A stretch of DNA of 64,000 nt from Mycobacterium paraseoulense (GTDB lineage Bacteria > Actinomycetota > Actinomycetes > Mycobacteriales > Mycobacteriaceae), in contig NZ_AP022619.1 in the NCBI RefSeq assembly GCF_010731655.1, positions 3,844,001-3,908,000 on the forward strand, given 5' to 3'. The translations under genes were made by a program, and so were the position numbers. Of this stretch, positions 8,959 through 16,105 are shown one piece after another (the stretch's first letter is position 1; each line of letters starts with the position of its first letter). Below the pieces are notes generated by a model. That model saw only the letters and a list, made by a program, of their open reading frames with translations, was not told the DNA's origin and did no database searches.

Positions 8959-10026
8959 GTGACCGCCCGCTTGCGTCCAGAACTGGTCGGACTGCCAGTC
9001 TATGTCCCCGGCAAGAACGTGCCGGGCTCCATCAAACTGGCCAGCAACGAGACCGTATACGGTCCGCTGCCCAGCGTGCACGCGGCGATCGAGCGCGCCG
9101 TCGCAGTCGTCAACCGTTACCCGGACAACGCCAGCGTCGAGCTCAAGGCGGCCCTGGCCATGCACCTGGGTTCCGCTGTGGCGCCCGAGCACATCGCCGT
9201 CGGCAGCGGTTCGGTCAGCCTGTGCCAGCAGTTGGTGCAGATCACCTCCGCGGCCGGCGACGAGGTGGTGATGGGTTGGCGCAGCTTCGAGTGCTACCTG
9301 CCCATCGTCCAGGTGTCCGGGGCGACCGCGGTCAAGGTGCCGCTGAGCGACCACACCCACGACCTCGACGCGATGCTCGCCGCGATCACCGATCGCACCC
9401 GGCTGATCTTTGTCTGCAACCCGAACAACCCGACGTCGACGGTGGTGGATCCGGACGCCCTGGCCCGCTTCGTCGAGACCGTGCCGCCGCAGATCCTGAT
9501 CGCCATCGACGAGGCCTACGTCGAATACATCCGCGACGGCATGCTGCCCAACAGCTTGGAGCTCGCGCTATCCCGAAGCAACGTCGTTGTGCTGCGGACC
9601 TTTTCGAAGGCCTACGGGCTCGCCGGCTTGCGGGTCGGCTACGCGGTCGGTCACCCGGACCTGATCACCGCGCTGGACAAGGTCGTCATGCCGTTCGCGG
9701 TGACCAACGTCGCCCAGGCGGCTGCCATCGCGTCATTGGAGGCGTCCGGCGAGCTGATGGCACGCACCGACGCACTGGTCGCCGAGCGCACCCGCGTCAG
9801 TGCCGGGTTGCGCGACTCCGGGTTCACCCTGCCGCCGTCGCAGGCCAACTTCATCTGGTTGCCGCTGGGTTCTCGTACGACGGACTTCACCGAGCAGGCC
9901 GCCGACGCACGCCTGGTGGTGCGACCGTTCGCCGGCGAGGGGGTGCGCGTCACCATCGGTGCGGTGGAGGAGAATGACGCCCTGTTGCACTTCGCATGCG
10001 ATTGGATTTCCCGCACGGAACCGTAA
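8959..10026 (+). CDS. hisC2: Histidinol-phosphate / aromatic aminotransferase HisC2
   Basis: This 355-residue fold-type I PLP aminotransferase is the mycobacterial HisC2 (Pat) type. It transfers an amino group between glutamate and histidinol phosphate or aromatic keto acids. Visible motifs are the substrate-lid start IKLASNET, the PLP-ring motif FVCNPNNPTS, the aspartate of AIDEAYVEY, and the Schiff-base Lys217 in FSKAYGLAGLR. The GTG start lies exactly 6 nt after TAAACT (8947-8952), so the transcript is probably leaderless. It is separate from a his operon. The next gene follows after 11 bp with its own ribosome site, so the two may share a transcript. Confidence 0.92.
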   Translation: MTARLRPELVGLPVYVPGKNVPGSIKLASNETVYGPLPSVHAAIERAVAVVNRYPDNASVELKAALAMHLGSAVAPEHIAVGSGSVSLCQQLVQITSAAGDEVVMGWRSFECYLPIVQVSGATAVKVPLSDHTHDLDAMLAAITDRTRLIFVCNPNNPTSTVVDPDALARFVETVPPQILIAIDEAYVEYIRDGMLPNSLELALSRSNVVVLRTFSKAYGLAGLRVGYAVGHPDLITALDKVVMPFAVTNVAQAAAIASLEASGELMARTDALVAERTRVSAGLRDSGFTLPPSQANFIWLPLGSRTTDFTEQAADARLVVRPFAGEGVRVTIGAVEENDALLHFACDWISRTEP

Positions 10027-10037
10027 GGAGTAGTCCA

Positions 10038-10499
10038 TTGGACTTGGCGCGCAAACAGTTCACCGAGTTCAAGGAGCGCGGCGGCGACATCCCCGACACG
10101 GAGCTCGACGACTTCTGGGCGAGCCTCGAGCCCGCGACGATCGAGGGGATGCTGGGCGAGTGGAAGGGCGGCGAATTCCGCACCGGCCACCGGATGAACG
10201 GCCAGCTGGAAAAGGCCGGCTGGTTCGGCAAGACGTTCACGTCGCCCCGCGACGTGCAGCCGCTGGTCTGCCTCGACGCCGACGGCAACAAGTTCTCGAA
10301 CGTCGAGCTGGGCAAGGGCGAGGCCAGCCTGTGGCTCGAAGAGTTCCGCGGGGAGATCACCGCGACGATGGTCTACGACGGCCAGCCCGTGCACGACCAC
10401 TTCAAGAAGATCGACGACGATGCCGTGATGGGGATCATGAACGGCAAGGGCGTCCGGGACAACGGCCGGTACTACTACTTCTACCTCGAGCGGGTGTAG
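10038..10499 (+). CDS. DUF4334 / GXWXG-motif protein
   Basis: The protein is about 153 residues. The motif GEWKGGEFRTGHRMNG near residue 40 is the GXWXG domain, followed by a DUF4334 region (WFGKTFTSPRDVQPLVC ... GKGEASLWLEEFRGE). The family is a small beta-barrel-like protein of unknown function found in actinobacteria and some fungi. I choose the TTG at 10038 because AAGGAG lies 8 nt upstream, immediately after the hisC2 stop. This makes it the likely second gene of a hisC2 transcript. An in-frame ATG inside hisC2 (9996) has no ribosome site. Confidence 0.8.
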   Translation: MDLARKQFTEFKERGGDIPDTELDDFWASLEPATIEGMLGEWKGGEFRTGHRMNGQLEKAGWFGKTFTSPRDVQPLVCLDADGNKFSNVELGKGEASLWLEEFRGEITATMVYDGQPVHDHFKKIDDDAVMGIMNGKGVRDNGRYYYFYLERV

Positions 10500-10530
10500 C
10501 GGCCTAGCGGCCCGGGTTGCGGCTGGCCGT

Positions 10531-10560
10531 TCGAGTGTGCGGTGAGGGCCTCGAGTGTGC
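10531..10560. repeat. Two copies of TCGAGTGTGC at 20-bp spacing
   Basis: TCGAGTGTGC occurs at 10531-10540 and again at 10551-10560, in the 146-bp gap between convergent genes. A related inverted GTGCACACT-like segment lies about 35 bp further on. Short GAGTGTGC-type intergenic repeats recur in mycobacterial genomes in my recollection; their role is unknown. Confidence 0.45.
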
Positions 10561-10645
10561 TTTCGGGGCGGGAATCGGAGCCAAACCCGGCCCTGCGTGC
10601 ACACTGAAAGCCGTAGTCGCACACCACGATGGCAGCGACCTCGAA

Positions 10646-11230
10646 CTACCGCGCCGGGTTGCGGCCGGTGAACGCGACCAACTGCTCGAGCGCACCGGAT
10701 TCCTGGGGCACGTCGACCGGGTCGTCGAACCCGGCGCCGCCCCGGAACTCCGGCCTGATGACGTGGCGGGCCAGCCCCAACACGTACTCGGACAGCGGCT
10801 CGGGCGCGTTGAGCTCGTGCCCCACGGCGGCCGCGTAATCCCAGGCGTGGACCAGGAATTCGATCGACAGAACGGCGCACGCGTCCTTCGCGGGCATCTC
10901 GCCCTTGCCGAAGGGCACGGACCCGTCGAGGCCGCGGCGGTGCCAGGCGTCCAGCGCGGGACGGGCCGCCGCGATCACCTGGCCCTCCACCGAATCGCCT
11001 TCGGCGGGCTCGGGGATGTCCACGCCCACCATGCCGCCCAGGGCGATGATCGACTTCAGCAGATGATCGGTCAGCTGCGCCACGTCGAACTCCCTGCACG
11101 GCGTCTGCCGGGACAGGTCGTCGGCCGCGATGGTGTGCAGCACCCGCTGCAACACCCCGAGCGTGTCCTCGGCGCTGCGCAGTTCGTCGGTGGGCGGGGA
11201 ATGTGGGCCGGGCCGCAAATCAGGAGCCAT
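10646..11230 (-). CDS. DinB-like / maleylpyruvate-isomerase-family protein (TIGR03086 type)
   Basis: This 194-residue protein is of the mycothiol-dependent maleylpyruvate isomerase N-terminal / DinB superfamily. The helical-bundle core shows TPCREFDVAQLTDHLLKSI and the metal-ligand-like segment SIEFLVHAWDYA; the His residues in these two motifs are typical metal ligands. Family members are thiol-dependent enzymes or of unknown role; the substrate cannot be predicted. ATG 11230 is 7 nt after TAGCGT on the minus strand, suggesting a leaderless mRNA. It is divergent from echA21, with the two -10 hexamers overlapping. It matches the M. tuberculosis Rv3773c position. Confidence 0.83.
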   Translation of the reverse strand: MAPDLRPGPHSPPTDELRSAEDTLGVLQRVLHTIAADDLSRQTPCREFDVAQLTDHLLKSIIALGGMVGVDIPEPAEGDSVEGQVIAAARPALDAWHRRGLDGSVPFGKGEMPAKDACAVLSIEFLVHAWDYAAAVGHELNAPEPLSEYVLGLARHVIRPEFRGGAGFDDPVDVPQESGALEQLVAFTGRNPAR

Positions 11231-11237
11231 ATTTGCC

Positions 11238-11247
11238 ACGCTACGGT
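11238..11247. promoter_or_regulatory. Overlapping divergent -10 elements
   Basis: On the minus strand TAGCGT occupies 11243-11238, 7 nt before ATG 11230. On the plus strand TACGGT occupies 11242-11247, 6 nt before ATG 11254. The two hexamers share the TA at 11242-11243. Both starts therefore look leaderless and driven from one 10-bp core. Confidence 0.55.
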
Positions 11248-11253
11248 CTCGAT

Positions 11254-12078
11254 ATGGCGCAAGCATACGAATCCGTCACGGTCGAAACCAAAGATCACGT
11301 CGCGCAGGTGACGCTGATCGGGCCGGGCAAGGGCAACGCGATGGGTCCGGCGTTCTGGTCGGAGATGCCGGAGCTGTTCGCGGCGCTGGACGCCGACCCC
11401 GAGGTGCGGGCCATCGTCTTGACCGGTTCAGGCAAGAACTTCAGCTACGGCCTGGACGTGCCCGCGATGGGCGGCTCGTTCACGCCGCTGCTTGCCGGCG
11501 ACGCGCTGGCCGGCCCGCGCGCGGTCTTCCACCGCGAGATCAAGCGCATGCAGGCCGCGATCACCGCGGTCGCCGACTGCCGCACCCCGACGATCGCGTC
11601 GGTGCACGGCTGGTGCATCGGCGGCGGGGTGGACCTGATCTCCGCGGTCGACATCCGCTACGCCAGCGCCGACGCGAAATTCTCGGTGCGTGAGGTCAAG
11701 CTGGCGATCGTCGCCGACGTCGGCAGCCTGGCCCGCCTGCCGATGATCCTGGGCGACGGGCACCTGCGGGAGCTGGCGCTGACCGGCAAGGACATCGACG
11801 CGGCCCGGGCCGAGAAGATCGGTCTGGTCAACGACGTGTACGACGACGCCGAGGCCACACTGGCCGCCGCGCACGCGACCGCGGCGGAGATCGCCGCCAA
11901 CCCGCCCCTGACGGTGCAGGGCGTCAAGGACGTCCTCGACCAGCAGCGCACCGCCGCGGTGTCGGAGAGCCTGCGCTACGTCGCCGCCTGGAACGCCGCC
12001 TTCTTGCCCTCCAAGGACCTGACCGAGGGCATCGCGGCGACATTCGAGAAGCGACCCCCGCGGTTCACCGGGGAGTGA
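11254..12078 (+). CDS. echA21: Enoyl-CoA hydratase/isomerase family protein EchA21
   Basis: This 274-residue crotonase-fold protein has the first oxyanion-hole motif ILTGSGKNFSYGLDVPAM and the second HGWCIGGGVDLISAVDIRYA. The active-site region reads VREVKLAIVADVGSLARLP; the acidic residue pattern (E in REVKLAI, D in VADVG) resembles dienoyl-CoA isomerases more than classical hydratases. The role is therefore likely in beta-oxidation of unsaturated acyl-CoAs. ATG 11254 lies 6 nt after TACGGT. lipE follows after 25 bp with its own -10 hexamer. Confidence 0.9.
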   Translation: MAQAYESVTVETKDHVAQVTLIGPGKGNAMGPAFWSEMPELFAALDADPEVRAIVLTGSGKNFSYGLDVPAMGGSFTPLLAGDALAGPRAVFHREIKRMQAAITAVADCRTPTIASVHGWCIGGGVDLISAVDIRYASADAKFSVREVKLAIVADVGSLARLPMILGDGHLRELALTGKDIDAARAEKIGLVNDVYDDAEATLAAAHATAAEIAANPPLTVQGVKDVLDQQRTAAVSESLRYVAAWNAAFLPSKDLTEGIAATFEKRPPRFTGE

Positions 12079-12103
12079 TCCGGGGCCACGTACCCTCGCT
12101 GGG

Positions 12104-13345
12104 GTGACGACGACACCGGACGGCAAGATCCTCGTCCCTGCCGACTTGGACGCCGTGACGACGATCGGCGACGAGGACCACACCGAGATCGACAGCGCCG
12201 CCGTCGACCGGATCTGGGGCGCCGCCCGGCACTGGTACCGGGCCGGCTTCCATCCCGCGATCCAACTGTGCATCCGCCGGCACGGGCGCGTCGTGCTCAA
12301 CCGCGCGATCGGCCACGGCTGGGGCAACGCCCCGAGCGACCCGCCCGACGCCGAGAAGATCCCCGTCACGACCGACACGCCGTTCTGCGTCTATTCCGCG
12401 GCCAAGGGCATGGCCGCGACCGTGGTGCACATGCTCGTCGAGCGCGGCGTCTTCTCACTCGACGACCGCGTCTGCGACTACATCCCCACGTTCACCAGTC
12501 ACGGCAAGCACCGGATCACCATCCGGCACGTGATGACCCACAGCGCCGGCCTGCCCTTCCCCACCGGCTCCAAGCCGGACGTCAAACGCGCGGACGACCA
12601 CGAGTACGCGCAGCAGAAGCTGGGCGAGCTGCGGCCGATCTATCCGCCGGGCCTGGTGCACATCTACCACGCGCTGACCTGGGGCCCGCTCGTCCGCGAG
12701 ATCGTTTACGCCGCCACCGGCAAGGAAATCCGCGAAATCCTGGCCACTGAGATCCTCGACCCGCTCGGCTTCCGATGGACGAACTTCGGTGTCGCCAAAG
12801 AGGACCTGCCCCTGGTCGCGCCCAGCCACGCGACGGGGCGCCCACTCCCGCCGATAGTGGCGCAGATCTTCCGCAAGGCGATCGGCGGGACCGTGCACGA
12901 GATGATCCCGATCACCAACACCCCGCTGTTCCTCTCCACGATCATCCCGTCGTCCAACACGGTGTCGACCGCCAACGAGATGTCCCGGTTCGCCGAAATC
13001 TGGCGGCGCGGTGGCAATCTCGACGGCGTGCGAGTGATGAGCCCCGAGACGATGTACGGCGCGGTCAAACAATGCCGGCGGCTGCGGCCGGATTTCGCGG
13101 TCGGGCTGCAACCGGCCCGGTGGGGCACCGGCTTCATCCTCGGGACGGACCGGTGGGGCCCGTTCGGGCTCCACGCGCCCAACGCTTTCGGCAATCTCGG
13201 CCTGGTCAACATCGCGATCTGGGCCGACCCCGCACGCGGTCTGGCGGCCGGCGTCATCAGCAGCGGCAAGCCGGGGCGCGACCCGGAAGCCAAGCGCTAC
13301 ACCGCCCTGATGGACACCATCGCCGCCGAGATCCCCACCGATTGA
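12104..13345 (+). CDS. lipE: Serine-hydrolase lipase/esterase LipE (beta-lactamase family)
   Basis: This 413-residue class-C beta-lactamase/penicillin-binding-protein-like hydrolase has the nucleophile motif SAAK, with Ser98 and Lys101. A Tyr-containing second motif is in HIYHALTWGP, and HSAGLPFPTGSK is nearby. In M. tuberculosis the homologue (Rv3775) is annotated lipase LipE; natural substrates are not established. No signal peptide is seen. GTG 12104 lies 7 nt after TACCCT, consistent with leaderless transcription. The C-terminal part (GTGFILGTDRWGPFGLHAPNAFG) carries the usual third-motif region with HAPNAFG. Confidence 0.88.
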   Translation: MTTTPDGKILVPADLDAVTTIGDEDHTEIDSAAVDRIWGAARHWYRAGFHPAIQLCIRRHGRVVLNRAIGHGWGNAPSDPPDAEKIPVTTDTPFCVYSAAKGMAATVVHMLVERGVFSLDDRVCDYIPTFTSHGKHRITIRHVMTHSAGLPFPTGSKPDVKRADDHEYAQQKLGELRPIYPPGLVHIYHALTWGPLVREIVYAATGKEIREILATEILDPLGFRWTNFGVAKEDLPLVAPSHATGRPLPPIVAQIFRKAIGGTVHEMIPITNTPLFLSTIIPSSNTVSTANEMSRFAEIWRRGGNLDGVRVMSPETMYGAVKQCRRLRPDFAVGLQPARWGTGFILGTDRWGPFGLHAPNAFGNLGLVNIAIWADPARGLAAGVISSGKPGRDPEAKRYTALMDTIAAEIPTD

Positions 13346-13375
13346 GGGCGCCGGCCGGTGGGAACACTGCCGGGC

Positions 13376-13567
13376 ATGGCTACCTACCGAGTGCTCAACC
13401 CCACGGGCGACGTCGTCGCGACCAAGGACATCGAAAGCGCCGACAAGGCGCATGCGTGGTTCGCCGACGAGGCGGTCGAGGGCAACGAGCTGGGCTGGCG
13501 CATGGAGGTCGAAGCCGACGGTGAATGGCGCTTCTTCGACAACAGCGAAGGCGACCGCAGCTACTAG
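13376..13567 (+). CDS. Small conserved mycobacterial protein, function unknown
   Basis: This 63-residue soluble, acidic protein starts at ATG 13376 (MATYRVLNPTGDVVATKDIES), 30 bp after lipE. It looks like a small alpha/beta domain: a strand-turn-strand start, a helix (ADKAHAWFADEAVEG) and a final strand pair (LGWRMEVEADGEWRFFDNS). Codon usage is that of the neighbours. I recognise no named domain. Confidence 0.7.
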   Translation: MATYRVLNPTGDVVATKDIESADKAHAWFADEAVEGNELGWRMEVEADGEWRFFDNSEGDRSY

Positions 13568-13602
13568 CGTTTGCGTCCCGACCAGCCGGGCGCCCGAAAG
13601 AC

Positions 13603-13683
13603 ATGGAGTCTGAACGTTTCCGCAAGCCGCAGGAGGCCCACGCGCCATTCGCGTCCGTCTACTTCGACGACTCGCACGACACG
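13603..13683 (+). pseudogene. Truncated N-terminus of an Rv2629-like (Vms1/eRF1-like domain) gene abutting tRNA-Ser
   Basis: ATG 13603 encodes MESERFRKPQEAHAP followed by FASVYFDDSHDT. As I recall it, the N-terminus of M. tuberculosis Rv2629 (family of actinobacterial Rv2629/Vms1-like proteins) reads MRSERLRWLVAAEGPFASVYFDDSHDT. The similarity stops at Thr27 (codon 13681-13683), and the next base, 13684, is the discriminator of the tRNA-Ser gene. The frame then runs through the tRNA and is not coding. This is the debris of a gene cut off at the tRNA 3' end. Confidence 0.6.
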
Positions 13684-13770
13684 CGGTGGCGGAGGGATTT
13701 GAACCCCCGGACGGTGTTAGCCGTCTCTCGCTTTCAAGGCGAGTGCATTAGGCCGCTCTGCCACGCCACC
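13684..13770 (-). tRNA. tRNA-Ser (anticodon TGA)
   Basis: This is a class II tRNA. The acceptor stem GGTGGCG pairs perfectly with CGCCACC, and the anticodon stem CTCGC/GCGAG carries loop CTTGAAA (anticodon TGA). A long variable arm (GACGGCTAACACCGTC) and a T arm with GGTTCAAATC are present. It reads UCA codons. Its 3' end directly abuts a truncated gene. Confidence 0.96.
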
Positions 13771-13807
13771 GCTGCTAAGGGTAACGGGGGTCGGTAGCGT
13801 GGCCACC

Positions 13808-14776
13808 ATGCGCGCCATCGTCGCCGAATCCTCCGATCAGCTTTCCTGGCAAGACGTGCCGGACGCGTCCGCCGGGGCGGGCGAGGTGTTGATCAAGGTC
13901 GCCGCGGCCGGGGTGAACCGCGCCGATGTGCTGCAGGCCGCGGGCAAATACCCGCCGCCGCCGGGTGCCAGCGACATCATCGGCATGGAGGTGTCCGGTG
14001 TCGTCGCCGAAACCGGTTCGGGCGTGACGGATTGGTCCGCCGGACAACGGGTTTGCGCGCTGCTGGCGGGCGGCGGGTACGCCGAGTACGTGGCGGTCCC
14101 CGCCGGTCAGGTGCTGCCGATCCCCGAGGGCGTCGACCTCATCGACGCGGCCGGACTGCCGGAAGTGGCCTGCACGGTGTGGTCCAACCTGGTGCTCACC
14201 GCGCACCTGGGCAAGGGCCAGTTGCTGCTGGTGCACGGCGGCGCCAGCGGCATCGGAACCCACGCCATCCAGGTCGCGCGGGCGCTGGGCGCCCGCGTGG
14301 CGGTCACGGCCGGCTCGGCGGAGAAGCTGGAATTCTGCCGCGAGCTCGGAGCCGAGATCACCGTCAACTACCGCGACGAGGATTTCGTGGCGCGGCTGCA
14401 GGAAAGCGGCGGCGCAGACCTGATCCTCGACATCATGGGCGCGGCCTACCTGGACCGCAATATCGACGCCCTGGCCACCGACGGTCAGCTGGTCATCATC
14501 GGCATGCAGGGCGGCATCAAGGGCGAGCTCAACATCGGCAAGCTGCTGGCCAAGCGCGCCCGGGTCATCGGCACCACGCTGCGGGCGCGGCCGGTCACCG
14601 GGCCGAACGGCAAGACGGAGATCGTGCGGGCGGTGATCGGCTCCGTCTGGCCGATGATCGCCGAGGGCCGCGTCCGGCCGATCATCGGCGCCCGCATGCC
14701 GATCCAGCAGGCCGGCGAGGCGCACCAACGGCTGACGTCGAGCAAGGTGACCGGGAAGATCGTGCTGACGGTCTAG
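13808..14776 (+). CDS. NAD(P)H-quinone oxidoreductase, MDR superfamily (PIG3-like)
   Basis: This 322-residue medium-chain dehydrogenase/reductase has an N-terminal GroES-like domain (MRAIVAESSDQLSWQDVPD ... GVNRADVLQAAGKYPPPPG). The Rossmann domain carries the nucleotide motif LVHGGASGIGTHAIQVA. The zinc-ligand cysteines of alcohol dehydrogenases are absent, so it is a zinc-free quinone oxidoreductase type that reduces quinones with NADPH. It corresponds to Rv3777. I prefer ATG 13808, which lies 7 nt after TAGCGT (13795-13800), over the GTG at 13799 inside that hexamer. It faces the next gene tail-to-tail with 4 bp between. Confidence 0.87.
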   Translation: MRAIVAESSDQLSWQDVPDASAGAGEVLIKVAAAGVNRADVLQAAGKYPPPPGASDIIGMEVSGVVAETGSGVTDWSAGQRVCALLAGGGYAEYVAVPAGQVLPIPEGVDLIDAAGLPEVACTVWSNLVLTAHLGKGQLLLVHGGASGIGTHAIQVARALGARVAVTAGSAEKLEFCRELGAEITVNYRDEDFVARLQESGGADLILDIMGAAYLDRNIDALATDGQLVIIGMQGGIKGELNIGKLLAKRARVIGTTLRARPVTGPNGKTEIVRAVIGSVWPMIAEGRVRPIIGARMPIQQAGEAHQRLTSSKVTGKIVLTV

Positions 14777-14780
14777 CGGT

Positions 14781-15977
14781 TCAGCCCAGGGACGCCAGCG
14801 CGCGCACCAACTGGTCGACCTCGGCCGTCGTCGAGTAGTGCGCCAGCCCGACGGTCACCGCCCCGCCGACGTCGTTGACGCCCAACACGTCCAGGGCACG
14901 GGAATTCTCGTTGGTGACGGCCAGGATCCCGTTGTCCGCCAACCGCTGCACCACCCGTTCGGCTGGGACGCCGTTCAAGGCGAAGCTGACCACCGGAATC
15001 CTCACCTCCGGCCGGCCGATCACCATGACCAACGGCAGCGACCGCAACGACACCATCAGGTAATCGAAGATCCGGTTCATATACAAGGCGGCCGATTGCA
15101 TCGACACCGACAGGCGTTCGCGGCGGCCCCCGCGGGCCGACTCGTCGAGCGCCGCCAGGTACTCGATGCTGGCCACCACGCCGGCGAGCAGACCGAACTG
15201 GTGCGCGCCGATCTCGAGACGCGCGGCGCCGGTCGCCTTCGGGTCGGTCGAGATGGAGCCGAACGAATTGACCAGCGCCGGATCGCGGAACACCACCGCG
15301 CCGATCGGCGGACCACCCCACGCCAGGGCGTTCACCGCCACCACGTCGGCGTCGGTTTCCTTCACGTCGAGCAACCGGTATGGCGCCGCGGCGGAGTGGT
15401 CGACCACCACCAGTCCGCCGACGTCGTGCACCAGCTTGGTCATCGCGCGCAGGTCGGTGACCGTGCCCAGCGCCGCGGACGCGGAGGCGACGGCCACCAG
15501 CCGCGTCGACTTCCCGACCAGGCCCTCCCACTGCCAGGTCGGCAGCTCGCCGGTCTCGATGTCGATCTCGGCCCACTTGACCTTGGCGCCGTAGCGGTGC
15601 GCCGCCCGCAGCCAGGGGGCGATGTTCGCCTCGTCGTCCAGGCGGCTGACGATCACCTCGTAGCCCAGGCCCGCCCGCGAAGACGACGCCTCGGCCAGCG
15701 CCGACAGCAGGATCGCGCGGTCGGCCCCCAGCACGACGCCCGCCGGGTCCACGTTGAACAGGTCGGCCACCGCCGACCGCGCCGCCTCCAGGATGGCGGC
15801 GCTGCGCTGCGCGGACGGGTGCGCGCCCACGGTAGTGGCGCTGGATCTGCGGAAGGCCGTCGACACGGTGGTCGCGACGGAATCGGGGATGAGCATCCCG
15901 GCGGGCGCGTCGAAGTGCACCCACCCGTCACCCAGCGACGGATGCAGTCCGCGCACCCGGGCGACGTCGTAAGCCAT
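14781..15977 (-). CDS. Cysteine-desulfurase-like PLP-fold protein (Rv3778c type) lacking the Schiff-base lysine
   Basis: This 398-residue fold-type I protein resembles TIGR01976 cysteine-desulfurase-like proteins: [12 protein letters not shown] at the N-terminus, [19 protein letters not shown], and [14 protein letters not shown] containing the cofactor-stacking Asp. In active relatives a Lys follows about 20 residues later in a motif like SAYKFFGPHMG; here the aligned stretch is [11 protein letters not shown], with no Lys. It may be a non-catalytic or reassigned member. ATG 15977 lies 7 nt after TAAGGT on the minus strand, so it is probably leaderless. The divergent gene starts at 16106. Confidence 0.82.
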   Translation of the reverse strand: MAYDVARVRGLHPSLGDGWVHFDAPAGMLIPDSVATTVSTAFRRSSATTVGAHPSAQRSAAILEAARSAVADLFNVDPAGVVLGADRAILLSALAEASSSRAGLGYEVIVSRLDDEANIAPWLRAAHRYGAKVKWAEIDIETGELPTWQWEGLVGKSTRLVAVASASAALGTVTDLRAMTKLVHDVGGLVVVDHSAAAPYRLLDVKETDADVVAVNALAWGGPPIGAVVFRDPALVNSFGSISTDPKATGAARLEIGAHQFGLLAGVVASIEYLAALDESARGGRRERLSVSMQSAALYMNRIFDYLMVSLRSLPLVMVIGRPEVRIPVVSFALNGVPAERVVQRLADNGILAVTNENSRALDVLGVNDVGGAVTVGLAHYSTTAEVDQLVRALASLG

Positions 15978-16105
15978 GCCAGCCACCTTAGAGCTTGCGC
16001 ATTTCCGCGAAACTGCGACGGTAGCGGGTGCCCGGAATCGCTCAAGCAGTTCCAACCAGCCGGTGGCTCCCCGAGGCAGGACACCCGGCCAGCCATACTA
16101 GTCGA

